Assembly: GCF_014196805.1 (NCBI RefSeq)
Contig: NZ_JACIEI010000002.1
Coordinates: 124,001-188,000 of the forward strand
Direction: 5' to 3'
Length of the DNA: 64,000 nucleotides
From: Sulfitobacter undariae
GTDB lineage: Bacteria > Pseudomonadota > Alphaproteobacteria > Rhodobacterales > Rhodobacteraceae
Part shown: positions 32,801 through 41,224 of the stretch, piece after piece
How positions within the stretch are numbered: the first letter of the stretch is position 1
Layout: each line of letters begins with the position of its first letter
Program-made: the position numbers and the translations under genes
Notes under the pieces: generated by a model
Seen by the model: the letters and a program-made list of their open reading frames with translations, nothing else
The model's database searches: none
What the model was told of the DNA's origin: nothing

Positions 32801-33886
32801 ATGACACAGCTGATCGCACCCCAACCCGGCATTATGGATATCACCCTTTATCAAGGGGGCGCGTCACATGTCGCAGGTCAGGAAAATGCGCTTAAACTGA
32901 GCTCGAATGAAAATCCGTTTGGCCCGTCACCTGCCGCGCTCAAAGCGTATGAGCGGGCAGGGCGCGAATTGCACCGTTACCCCAGTGCCGATCACGTTGA
33001 GCTACGTGCCGCGATTGGTGAAGTTCACGGGCTGGACCCCGCACGGATCATCTGTGGTGCAGGATCGGATGAGATCATTGCGTTTCTGTGTCAGGCTTAT
33101 GCAGGGCCAGAGACTGAAGTGATCTACACCGAACACGGCTTTGCCATGTACCGTATTTCGGCCTTGGCCGCAGGTGCGACGCCCGTTGAAGTCAAAGAGC
33201 ACGAGCGCGTGACAGATGTAGATGCGATCCTTGCTGCCTGCACGGATAAAACACGTCTGGTATTTTTGGCTAATCCCAACAACCCGACAGGTACCATGAT
33301 CGGTCAAGGCGACATCGCGCGTCTGGCGGACGGTTTGCCCGAGCAGGCCCTTTTGGTGCTGGACGGTGCCTATGCTGAATATGTCGATGGCTACGATGGT
33401 GGCGCAGCTTTGGTAGATGCGCGCCAAAACGTGGTTATGACGCGGACATTCTCCAAGATTTACGGGCTGGGTGGTTTGCGAGTGGGCTGGGGATACGGCC
33501 CTGCGCATGTGGTTGATGTTCTCTCTCGCGTGCGCGGTCCGTTCAACCTCAGCAATGCTGCGCTTGCCGCTGCCGAAGCTTCGGTGCGCGATGTCGCATA
33601 TGTGGATCATTGCCGCGCGGAAAATGCGCGCTGGCGTGTTTGGATGGCAGATGCTTTGGCCGAAATCGGGGTGCCCTCCGATGTGTCATTGGCCAACTTC
33701 ATCCTTGCTCGGTTTACTTCGCAGGCAGAGGCCGAGGCCTGTGATTTACACCTGCAATCCCAAGGCCTGATTGTGCGCCGTGTTGCAGGCTATAAACTGC
33801 CGACATGCCTGCGCATTACCGTGGGTGATGAAAGCGGTTGCCGCCGTGTCGTTCATGCGGTGCGCCAGTTCAAGGAAGCCGAGTAA
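32801..33886 (+). CDS. hisC: Histidinol-phosphate aminotransferase
   Basis: PLP-dependent transamination in histidine synthesis, and in many alphaproteobacteria also of aromatic precursors. 361 residues from the ATG at 32801. [16 protein letters not shown] near residue 28, [12 protein letters not shown] near residue 157, and the PLP-lysine motif [18 protein letters not shown] near residue 212 are present; [15 protein letters not shown] ends the fold. The adjacent prephenate/arogenate dehydrogenase gene (TAATG overlap) points to a shared role in tyrosine or phenylalanine synthesis. An ATG 26 codons upstream is unlikely. Confidence 0.93.
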   Translation: MTQLIAPQPGIMDITLYQGGASHVAGQENALKLSSNENPFGPSPAALKAYERAGRELHRYPSADHVELRAAIGEVHGLDPARIICGAGSDEIIAFLCQAYAGPETEVIYTEHGFAMYRISALAAGATPVEVKEHERVTDVDAILAACTDKTRLVFLANPNNPTGTMIGQGDIARLADGLPEQALLVLDGAYAEYVDGYDGGAALVDARQNVVMTRTFSKIYGLGGLRVGWGYGPAHVVDVLSRVRGPFNLSNAALAAAEASVRDVAYVDHCRAENARWRVWMADALAEIGVPSDVSLANFILARFTSQAEAEACDLHLQSQGLIVRRVAGYKLPTCLRITVGDESGCRRVVHAVRQFKEAE

Positions 33887-34809
33887 TGGCGCAAGTATAT
33901 GACCGCGTCGCACTGATCGGCCTTGGCCTGATTGCATCCTCAATGTTCTGGGCGATGAAACGCAGCGGCTTGGCTGGCGAAGTCACGGGCTATGCCCGTT
34001 CAGACGAAACTCGTGCGACCGCCCGTGAAATTGGACTGTGTGATGTTGTCTATGACGACATCAAAGACGCCGTGCGCGGTGCTGATCTGGTGGTACTCTG
34101 CGTGCCTGTTGGCGTGATGGGGCCTGTGATGGCACAGATCGCTGATGCGTTGGCCCCCGGTGCAACGGTAACGGATGTTGGTTCGGTCAAAAAGGATGTG
34201 ATCGAACAGATCACTCCACATCTGCCCGAGGGTGTGCATTTCATTGCGGGTCATCCGCTTGCCGGGACAGAGCATTCCGGCCCACGCGCCGGCTTTGCCG
34301 AGCTGTTTGACAACCGTTGGTGTCTGCTGGTCCCGCCAGAAGGGGCTGATCCCGAGGCTATAGCGCGCCTGCGCAACCTTTGGGAAGGGATCGGTGCCAA
34401 TGTTGAGGAAATGGATGCAGAGCACCATGATCTGGTGCTTGCCGTGACATCGCACGCGCCGCATCTGATTGCCTATACAATGGTGGGCGTAGCGGATGAT
34501 TTACGCCGTGTGACCGATAGCGAAGTGATCAAATACTCGGCCGCTGGTTTTCGGGATTTTACCCGTATCGCGGCCTCTGATCCGACCATGTGGCGTGATG
34601 TTTTCCTGAGCAATAAAGAAGCGACGCTGGAAATCTTGGGCCGTTTCACAGAGGAGCTTTTCGCCCTTCAACGTGCAATTCGGCAGGGCGATGGAGATCA
34701 TTTGTTTGACTATTTCACCCGTACCCGCGCCATTCGTCGTGGCATTATCGAAGCAGGGCAAGACACGGACGCACCCAACTTTGGCCGAAGCGCAGGGCGC
34801 AAGCTTTGA
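33886..34809 (+). CDS. Prephenate/arogenate dehydrogenase family protein
   Basis: NAD(P)-dependent oxidative decarboxylation in tyrosine synthesis. 307 residues. The N-terminal Rossmann loop VALIGLGLIASSMFWAMKRSG has an unusual IASS where many enzymes have IGSS. Later VTDVGSVKKDVIEQI, FIAGHPLAGTEHSGPRAGFAELF and EMDAEHHDLVLAVTSHAPHLIAY hold the substrate-binding and catalytic His residues. Start and hisC stop share a base. No ACT regulatory domain is fused. Confidence 0.93.
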   Translation: MAQVYDRVALIGLGLIASSMFWAMKRSGLAGEVTGYARSDETRATAREIGLCDVVYDDIKDAVRGADLVVLCVPVGVMGPVMAQIADALAPGATVTDVGSVKKDVIEQITPHLPEGVHFIAGHPLAGTEHSGPRAGFAELFDNRWCLLVPPEGADPEAIARLRNLWEGIGANVEEMDAEHHDLVLAVTSHAPHLIAYTMVGVADDLRRVTDSEVIKYSAAGFRDFTRIAASDPTMWRDVFLSNKEATLEILGRFTEELFALQRAIRQGDGDHLFDYFTRTRAIRRGIIEAGQDTDAPNFGRSAGRKL

Positions 34810-35546
34810 AGGTTTTAACGGCCCTGTTCTGTGTGATGGCAACGGTTTCTTGTGCGGGGCCAGACACCTCCAAACGGCCTGAGCCCCGCCCCCAAAGCGC
34901 TGAAGTGACGGCGGTGGATGACCAAACAGAAGGCACCGGAGATGCCGGAGGTGGTTTCTTTAAATCGCTGCGCCCTGTTTTTCGTTCCCCCAAAGTGGCG
35001 CAGCAACAACGCCAGCTTGCGGCAGGATCTGTTTGTGGTGATCCTTCCATTCAAGGCGAAGCCATTGGTCGAATAGCTGCGGAAATGTCGGGGTGCGGTG
35101 TTGAGAATGCAGTCAGGATCACGTCTGTTTCTGGTGTCCGGCTCAACAGAAAATCGACAATGGATTGCGGGACGGCGCAGGCACTGAAAACATGGGTGGA
35201 CAGCAGTGCCAAGCCCGCTTTGTCCAGCAAAGGCGGCGGGTTGCGGGAGTTGAAGGTTGCTGCGGATTACGCGTGTCGCCGCAGAAACAACGCAAAAACT
35301 GGCAAAGTATCTGAACATGGCAAAGGTCGTGCCATTGATATTTCGGGTTTCCAGATGGCAGACGGCAGTCAGATCACCGTTTTACAAGGGTGGAATGCAG
35401 GCAGCAGCAGTCAGGTGCTCAGACGTATGCACGCTGAGGCTTGTGGCACCTTCGGGACCGTTCTTGGCCCCAAAGCGAACAGGTTTCATCTGGATCACTT
35501 CCATTTCGATACGGCGCGATATCGTTCAGGCAGTTATTGTCGCTAA
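34806..35546 (+). CDS. Extensin-family lipoprotein
   Basis: 246 residues. The start is a TTG that overlaps the previous stop (TTGA), giving the N-terminus MKVLTALFCVMATVSCAG, a plausible lipoprotein signal with Cys16. A Pro/Ser-rich linker leads into the extensin-like C-terminal domain (about 75-246): CGDPSIQGEAIGRI, CGVENAVRITSVSGVRLN, then EHGKGRAIDISGFQMADG and HLDHFHFD. The His/Asp-rich motifs resemble VanY/M15-like metallopeptidase sites, so a cell-wall hydrolase role is possible. It overlaps the convergent DUF2125 gene by 4 bp. Confidence 0.87.
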   Translation: MKVLTALFCVMATVSCAGPDTSKRPEPRPQSAEVTAVDDQTEGTGDAGGGFFKSLRPVFRSPKVAQQQRQLAAGSVCGDPSIQGEAIGRIAAEMSGCGVENAVRITSVSGVRLNRKSTMDCGTAQALKTWVDSSAKPALSSKGGGLRELKVAADYACRRRNNAKTGKVSEHGKGRAIDISGFQMADGSQITVLQGWNAGSSSQVLRRMHAEACGTFGTVLGPKANRFHLDHFHFDTARYRSGSYCR

Positions 35547-36538
35547 CGGATGATCAAGCGCGGGGCGGTGCCGAGCGGCAGAAAGCCAATCCGCAACTGC
35601 CCGTTTTGTGCGGTTATCGTCAGGTCCAAAGTGCCACTTGCGTCTGACATCGATCGCAGCATCTTCTCCAGCGTCGATGCCCATTCCGCAGGAACGGCAC
35701 CTGATGCCACGCTCATTTCATAGACGTTTTGCCAATTGCGTAACTGGACGCGCAGCGCCCCTGTGGGAATACCCACGGCATCGACGGTGAAATCTCCGCT
35801 CAGGGTCAGGCCGGTATCGGCATATTTGGCTGTCACTTCGGCGATTCGAATGCTGCGGGGCTGTGGGCGGGGGCCTTGTAATGCACGTCGGTCCAAGGGG
35901 CGGTCAAAGATAACAGTCATATCTGCGACGATGGGCTCAAAGCTGGCGGGCCATGGCGGCGGCAAGGCGGATTTCTCCAATATCGTCTGACCAAGGGCAA
36001 ACCCTGTTGCTGTAAGCGAAATATTATAGGCTTCTGGAGTACGACCTTGTTGCACAGTGGCGTCGACTTGCGCGATGTCGAAGATGCGCACATCCTCCAA
36101 GTCAGCGATCACATTTGTACTTTGGCCACTGAGTGATTCAAGCTGAAGCGCGGCATTCGGGTGCAAGCGTAGATCCGCACGTGTGCCCTCTGATCCCAAA
36201 ACAAGATTGGCTTCGCCTGCAGTGAAGGTGATCGGCGCATTGCCCAGTTCTACGGTTGCATGACCGGGCCAATAAATTGGCGCCGAGAGTGAGAGGTTTG
36301 GCACTGTCAAATTACGCTGTGCGCCTGGCTTCTCAAGCGATAGGCCTTCGATGAGGGTAGTAATCTTGAGTGGAAACCCCGCTGAAGTGATGGATTGGGT
36401 TTCGGCCTGCCAGCCCAGAGCCCGACGGCTTTCCAGCCATGTGTTCACGCCTTTCTGAGTGCTGGTGGTGGCAAGATACCACCAACCGCCCCAAACAAGG
36501 CCGCATAAGATCAAAAACTTCAGTGCAAAGCGACGCAT
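35543..36538 (-). CDS. DUF2125 domain protein
   Basis: 331 residues with an N-terminal signal anchor (FALKFLILCGLVWGGWWYLA) and a large beta-rich extracytoplasmic body. RALGWQAETQSITSAGFPLKITTLIEGL near residue 40 is the typical DUF2125 entry; the rest alternates strands in a manner like AsmA/lipid-transfer type proteins, which is only a resemblance. The ATG at 36538 is preceded by GGGGG with 8-nt spacing; a GTG two codons earlier is possible. No function is assigned. Confidence 0.88.
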   Translation of the reverse strand: MRRFALKFLILCGLVWGGWWYLATTSTQKGVNTWLESRRALGWQAETQSITSAGFPLKITTLIEGLSLEKPGAQRNLTVPNLSLSAPIYWPGHATVELGNAPITFTAGEANLVLGSEGTRADLRLHPNAALQLESLSGQSTNVIADLEDVRIFDIAQVDATVQQGRTPEAYNISLTATGFALGQTILEKSALPPPWPASFEPIVADMTVIFDRPLDRRALQGPRPQPRSIRIAEVTAKYADTGLTLSGDFTVDAVGIPTGALRVQLRNWQNVYEMSVASGAVPAEWASTLEKMLRSMSDASGTLDLTITAQNGQLRIGFLPLGTAPRLIIR

Positions 36539-36602
36539 GGGCACAGCCCCCTTTTCATCAACGCATAGTTAGGGTTTACCTGCGACAACAGAGGAGAACC
36601 AG

Positions 36603-37133
36603 ATGAGTATGTGGGTATTTGGCTATGGCAGCCTGCTTTGGAACCCGGGTTTTGAAGTCGCACAAAGCGTTGTGGGAAAATTACCGGATTACGCGCGGTC
36701 GTTTTGCATGCGCTCGATCCACCATCGCGGCACTGTTGAACAACCCGGCCTTGTGTTGGCGTTGGACCAGCAGGCCGGCAAAGCCTGTGAAGGTGTCGCG
36801 CTGGAAGTGGTCGCTGGCCAAGAGGAACAGACACTGGCCTATTTGCGTGAACGTGAACTAATTTCTTCAGCCTATGTGGAAAAAGAACTGCCTGTGCAAT
36901 TGGTTGACGGGCGCACGGTCACCGCGCTGGTCTATGTTATCGACGAAGCACACGAGCAGTATTGCGGGGGTTTGGAGCTGGAAGAGCAGGCGCAGATCAT
37001 GGCGCGTGCAGTTGGGGGCCGTGGCCCGAACACCGAATATCTCTATAACACTGCCGATCATTTGGTCACTGTGGGCCTACATGATCCTGCGTTAGAGTGG
37101 TTGGCAGCACGGGTACGTGAAATTTCTGTATAA
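36603..37133 (+). CDS. Gamma-glutamylcyclotransferase (ChaC-like)
   Basis: Predicted to cleave the gamma-glutamyl bond, in ChaC enzymes specifically in glutathione, giving 5-oxoproline. 176 residues. The signature VFGYGSLLWNPGF at residues 5-17 forms the substrate loop, with CMRSIHHRGTVEQPGLVLAL and AYLRERELISSAY (candidate catalytic Glu) later. Length fits the ChaC branch. It is divergent from the DUF2125 gene and 68 bp ahead of the motor-like pair. Confidence 0.9.
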   Translation: MSMWVFGYGSLLWNPGFEVAQSVVGKLPDYARSFCMRSIHHRGTVEQPGLVLALDQQAGKACEGVALEVVAGQEEQTLAYLRERELISSAYVEKELPVQLVDGRTVTALVYVIDEAHEQYCGGLELEEQAQIMARAVGGRGPNTEYLYNTADHLVTVGLHDPALEWLAARVREISV

Positions 37134-37201
37134 TTCCTTTGGCTTGACGTGATTTCGCGTTAAGCTATCTGTAATAACAATGAGGTCAGGAGCAGGAGCG
37201 C

Positions 37202-38422
37202 ATGTCGCAACCAGACCGCAAGGCAAAACCGCAGTTTTCTCAACCTGTCCGGCAAATCACACTGATGTTGCTGGTGCTGGGCCTGTCGGGCTTTGGCATA
37301 TTCGTGGCGCTGCCACGGGTGATGTCGGTGTTTTTGGCCAACCCCTATCTGAACGGGTTTATCGGCCTCGTCTTTGTGATCGGGGTTGTCGCGTGTTTTT
37401 ATCAGGTGTTCCAATTGATCGGCTCTGTCCGTTGGATTGAAAATTTTGCCGCAGATAATGACGAACCCAGCGATACGCCGCCGCAAATGTTGGCGCCTTT
37501 GGCTGCCTTGCTGCGCACGCGCGGTGCGCGGATGCAGGTCAGCGCGTCTTCCACCCGATCAATCCTTGATTCGGTCTCTACCCGCATTGACGAAGCACGT
37601 GAAATCACACGCTACATCGTCAACACACTGATTTTTCTGGGTCTTTTGGGTACCTTTTATGGTCTGGCGACCACAGTTCCTGCCATCGTAGATACCATTC
37701 GCAGCCTTGCCCCGCAGGCAGGCGAATCCAGCACCGATGTTTTCAGCCGTTTGATGACAGGGCTTGAATCGCAGCTTGCAGGGATGGGTGTTGCTTTTGC
37801 GTCGTCGCTTTTGGGGTTGGCTGGCTCGCTGATCATTGGTCTGATTGAGCTGTTTGCAGGCCATGGCCAAAACCGTTTCTATCAAGAGCTGGAAGACTGG
37901 CTCAGCTCAATCACGCGGGTTGGTTTTGCGTCGGGTGACGAAAGCACACCAGAGCAAGCTGTGATGGCGGGCATGATGGATCACATGGCCGAACAGATGG
38001 AAGCCATGCAAGACATGTTCAGCCGCTCGGAAGCGGGACGTGAAGAAGTACAGCAACGTTTGGGGGCTTTGGCGACTGCGATTGAGCGTATGGCCGTCCA
38101 ACTGGGCGATCAGGGCGGTGCGGCGGATGCGCTTGAGCGGATTGCGGACGGGCAAGAGCGGATGATTTTAGCGCTAGAGAAGCAGGCGGCGCCGGCTTCG
38201 GATGCTGGTGGGGCTGATGCGGAAAGCCGCATGCGCTTGCGGTCGATTGATGTACAGATGCTGCGTATTTTGGAAGAAATTTCGGCGGGGCGTCAGGAAA
38301 CCATGGCTGAACTGCGCCAAGAACTTACTTACCTGACCAAGGCGCTTTCGCTGTCCCGTAATACAAATGAACCGCGCCGAATTCGGGCGACCCAAAAACC
38401 TGATACTGGCGAAGGACGTTAG
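37202..38422 (+). CDS. MotA/TolQ/ExbB proton-channel family protein with coiled-coil tail
   Basis: 406 residues. TM1 and TM2 lie near 20-42 and 50-78; the channel core has IVNTLIFLGLLGTFYGLATTVPAI (TM3, about 140-163) and ESQLAGMGVAFASSLLGLAGSLIIGLIELF (TM4, about 190-220). The last 180 residues are cytoplasmic, acidic and helical, with DHMAEQMEAMQDMFSR suggesting coiled coil. Such subunits pair with a single-pass partner to turn proton flow into motion or force. The partner follows 2 bp downstream. It is not part of a flagellar cluster or beside tolR/exbD. Confidence 0.9.
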   Translation: MSQPDRKAKPQFSQPVRQITLMLLVLGLSGFGIFVALPRVMSVFLANPYLNGFIGLVFVIGVVACFYQVFQLIGSVRWIENFAADNDEPSDTPPQMLAPLAALLRTRGARMQVSASSTRSILDSVSTRIDEAREITRYIVNTLIFLGLLGTFYGLATTVPAIVDTIRSLAPQAGESSTDVFSRLMTGLESQLAGMGVAFASSLLGLAGSLIIGLIELFAGHGQNRFYQELEDWLSSITRVGFASGDESTPEQAVMAGMMDHMAEQMEAMQDMFSRSEAGREEVQQRLGALATAIERMAVQLGDQGGAADALERIADGQERMILALEKQAAPASDAGGADAESRMRLRSIDVQMLRILEEISAGRQETMAELRQELTYLTKALSLSRNTNEPRRIRATQKPDTGEGR

Positions 38423-38424
38423 GG

Positions 38425-40260
38425 ATGGCCCTGTCGCGACGCACTGGCGCGCGGTTTCAGGCCTCTATCTGGCCGGGCTTTGTGGATGCCATGACGGGTC
38501 TGCTGCTAGTTTTGATGTTTGTGTTAACCATCTTCATGGTCATGCAATTTGTCCTCACCGAGCAGATATCGGGCCAAGAGACCGAGCTGGACGAACTGTC
38601 CTCCGAGGTTGCAGCTTTGGCGCAAGCCTTGGGGTTAGAGCGATTGGAGAACTCTGATCTAGAAGCGCGTGTCGGTGCGTTGCGTGCCTCGCTTGGGGAT
38701 GCGCAGAGGACTACAGAACAACAGAGCGCTCAAATTGCTGCACTGCAATCTGAACGTGCCGAACAAGCTGAAGAATTGAGCGCAGCGCAAACTCGGCTGA
38801 GCAGTTTTGAAGCACAGGTTGCGGCGTTGATTGCGGATCGTGATGTCGCGCGGGGACAGGTGGCCGATTTAACCGAGCGTGAACAAGTGTTGCTGAGCGA
38901 GCAGGAGGCCCTAAACCTAGCGCTGGCGACCAGCCGCGAGGAAGTGAATGCGCAAGAAGAAGCAGCGCGTCTTGCTGCGGCACGACGTGAAGCTTTGGAA
39001 GCCTTGATGGCTGATCTGAAGGTAAAAAATGCGCAGGCCGAGGGCGAAATCCAGGCGCTGACCGATGACATTGCAACGGCGCAGGCTGCGCTGTCCGAGA
39101 AAGAGGCAGCGGAATTGGCCGATGCAGCAGCAGCAGAGGCTCTACGTAAAAGGCTGGAAACTGCGGATGCCGAGCTGACAGCCATGACGCTTTCGCTGGA
39201 GGCACAGCGCAAACGGGCAGAGGAAACTCTGACATTGCTGGCCGCCGCCCGCGCCGCCGAGGAAGAGCTGGACTTGCGCCTGACTGCGGCACTCAGCGAA
39301 GCGGAAGGGAGTGAGGCACAGCTACGCTCCAGCCTTCAAGATGCCGAAGCGCGGGTTGCAGCCTTGGAAGCGCAGCTTGGGAATACGCAAACCGAAACAG
39401 AAACCCAGATTGACGATTTACGCACGCGACTAGCAGCTGCGTTAGCTGCCAAACTGGCTGCTGAAGGTAATGTGGATGAAACCCAAAGCGAAATACAACG
39501 CCGCGCCGCGCTACTTGCGCAGGCACAGGCCCAACTGGCGACAGAGCAGGAAACATCTGCGGCGGCCCAACGCCAGACAGAGCTTTTAAATCAACAAGTA
39601 GCAGCGCTACGCGCGCAATTGTCTGATCTGCAGGGTCTATTGGATATGGCCGCAGCCGAGGACGTCGCGAGAGAGATTGAGCTGCAATCTCTTGGCTCGC
39701 AGTTGAACACCGCCCTTGCGCGGGTCGCCGTTGAAGAACGCCGCCGTGCCGAATTGGAAGCAGCTGAGCGTGCGCGTCTGGAAGCGGAAACAAAAAATCT
39801 GGAGCAGTATCGCTCGGAGTTCTTTGGCCGATTACGGGATGTTTTGGGTAATCGGGAAGGCGTGCGGATCGAGGGAGACCGCTTTGTCTTCAGCTCCGAA
39901 GTCCTGTTCCCACCGGGCGGGGCTGATCTGTCCCGTGCAGGGACGCGTGAAATTTCTAAAATTGCGGATATTCTGAGAAATGTAGCTGCGGATATTCCTG
40001 ATGGCATTGATTGGGTGATCCGCGTGGACGGGCACACGGATAACATCCCGCTGTCCGGTCTTGGCGAATTTGCCGATAATTGGGAACTCAGTCAGGCTCG
40101 TGCATTGTCTGTTGTGAAATATATGGCGAATTTTTTGGGTATTCCGCCAGATCGTTTGTCCGCAAACGGGTTTGGCCAATATCAGCCCGTGGATACGGCA
40201 AACACCGATGAGGCGCGGGCACGTAACCGTCGGATTGAGCTGAAGTTCACCGAAAAATAA
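38425..40260 (+). CDS. MotB-like OmpA-domain protein with very long coiled coil
   Basis: 611 residues. One TM helix near 17-43 (FVDAMTGLLLVLMFVLTIFMVMQF) includes Asp21, at the place of the proton-binding Asp of MotB. Residues about 48-460 are an almost unbroken coiled coil rich in Ala, Glu, Gln and Arg. The C-terminus (about 495-611) is an OmpA-like peptidoglycan-binding domain: RVDGHTDNIPLSGL and NWELSQARALSVVKYM and NGFGQYQPV with a final ARNRRIEL. It would span the periplasm from the inner membrane to the cell wall. It is encoded 2 bp after its channel partner. Confidence 0.9.
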   Translation: MALSRRTGARFQASIWPGFVDAMTGLLLVLMFVLTIFMVMQFVLTEQISGQETELDELSSEVAALAQALGLERLENSDLEARVGALRASLGDAQRTTEQQSAQIAALQSERAEQAEELSAAQTRLSSFEAQVAALIADRDVARGQVADLTEREQVLLSEQEALNLALATSREEVNAQEEAARLAAARREALEALMADLKVKNAQAEGEIQALTDDIATAQAALSEKEAAELADAAAAEALRKRLETADAELTAMTLSLEAQRKRAEETLTLLAAARAAEEELDLRLTAALSEAEGSEAQLRSSLQDAEARVAALEAQLGNTQTETETQIDDLRTRLAAALAAKLAAEGNVDETQSEIQRRAALLAQAQAQLATEQETSAAAQRQTELLNQQVAALRAQLSDLQGLLDMAAAEDVAREIELQSLGSQLNTALARVAVEERRRAELEAAERARLEAETKNLEQYRSEFFGRLRDVLGNREGVRIEGDRFVFSSEVLFPPGGADLSRAGTREISKIADILRNVAADIPDGIDWVIRVDGHTDNIPLSGLGEFADNWELSQARALSVVKYMANFLGIPPDRLSANGFGQYQPVDTANTDEARARNRRIELKFTEK

Positions 40261-40264
40261 ACTA

Positions 40265-41224
40265 CTAGGGTAGGGTGAGTGTAAGCGCTTGTTGTTCAAC
40301 TATTTTTCCAGATCGTATCAAGGCAGCGTTGCCCTCATAAGCACCCGCTGGCCAACGCTCGGCTCGCAGCTTTTTACCGATGGCACGAAAAGACTGCGCC
40401 TGTCGGCGCTTCATCAGAGTATCGCGTTCCACTAAGACCCCACCGTCAGGGCCGCTTAGCGAGAGCTGCACAACGTCACCTTTTTGTGTGCCAAACAGAA
40501 AGGCATAAAACACCAGCGCCTCGCTTTGGGCATTGGGGAGCGGCACTGAATTGTCGCGCACTGACGAGAATTCAGGCACCTCAGCGCCCGTGCCGATGCT
40601 GATGATGCCGCCGGCGCGGTAGGGGGGCAAATCAGACCAAAGCGTATTCTGATCGACCTCGCCGCAGGTGATCGTGCCATCTGGGTCAAATGGATCGACG
40701 ACATTGCCATCGCGGCGCACCGAGAGATGCACATGTGGAAAGGCGGCGCGGCCTGACATGCCAACCTGACCCAATACATCGCCTGCTTGTATCTGTTGGC
40801 CGCGTTCAACCGAAACCGAATTTTGGCGCATGTGGCAATATTGGGTTTCCCAGCCGCCGTCATGGCGAATGATCACGCCGTTTCCGCATTCGCGTCCTTC
40901 TGTGGCTTGGCTATTCTTTGATGTGAAGCGGACGTCCTCTATGCCATCGCGCACCCCTGACACAACGCCAGCAGCGGATGCTAGAACGTCCACGCCTTGT
41001 GCGATCATGTCACTGCTGGCGAGAGCGAAGTCTGTGCCTTTGTGGCCATCATAGCTGAGGCCAGAGCATGTGAAATCAGAGACCTTATCAGAGGCATCCT
41101 GATCTACATATTGCTGGATATAGCAGGGACCATTCAAATCACAGTCGATCGGAGAGGTCAGAGAAAGTTCCCCCGCTGTGGCAGGCACAGCGAGGGAAAA
41201 CAGGATCAGTACCTTAAGACGCAT
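40265..41224 (-). CDS. M23 family peptidase (LytM-like)
   Basis: 319 residues with a signal peptide (VLILFSLAVPATAGE). The LytM zinc site is complete: His61 and Asp65 in GHKGTDF, His131 in QYCHMRQ and the HxH at 164-166 in FPHVHLS, so it should be an active peptidoglycan endopeptidase. A C-terminal beta domain of about 110 residues follows. The start shares a base with the clpA stop (TAATG on the minus strand), implying coupling, and the gene converges on the peptidoglycan-binding motor gene with a 4-bp gap. Confidence 0.9.
   Translation of the reverse strand: MRLKVLILFSLAVPATAGELSLTSPIDCDLNGPCYIQQYVDQDASDKVSDFTCSGLSYDGHKGTDFALASSDMIAQGVDVLASAAGVVSGVRDGIEDVRFTSKNSQATEGRECGNGVIIRHDGGWETQYCHMRQNSVSVERGQQIQAGDVLGQVGMSGRAAFPHVHLSVRRDGNVVDPFDPDGTITCGEVDQNTLWSDLPPYRAGGIISIGTGAEVPEFSSVRDNSVPLPNAQSEALVFYAFLFGTQKGDVVQLSLSGPDGGVLVERDTLMKRRQAQSFRAIGKKLRAERWPAGAYEGNAALIRSGKIVEQQALTLTLP

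Noticed and set aside
38570..39800. Repetitive DNA in the coiled-coil gene as a possible repeat array
   Set aside because: The periodicity follows the heptad pattern of Ala/Glu/Gln codons; no DNA unit is repeated exactly.
37202..40260. MotA/MotB-like pair as a Zorya-type defence system
   Set aside because: The layout resembles ZorA/ZorB, but no zorC, zorD or zorE gene is adjacent and the setting is core genome.
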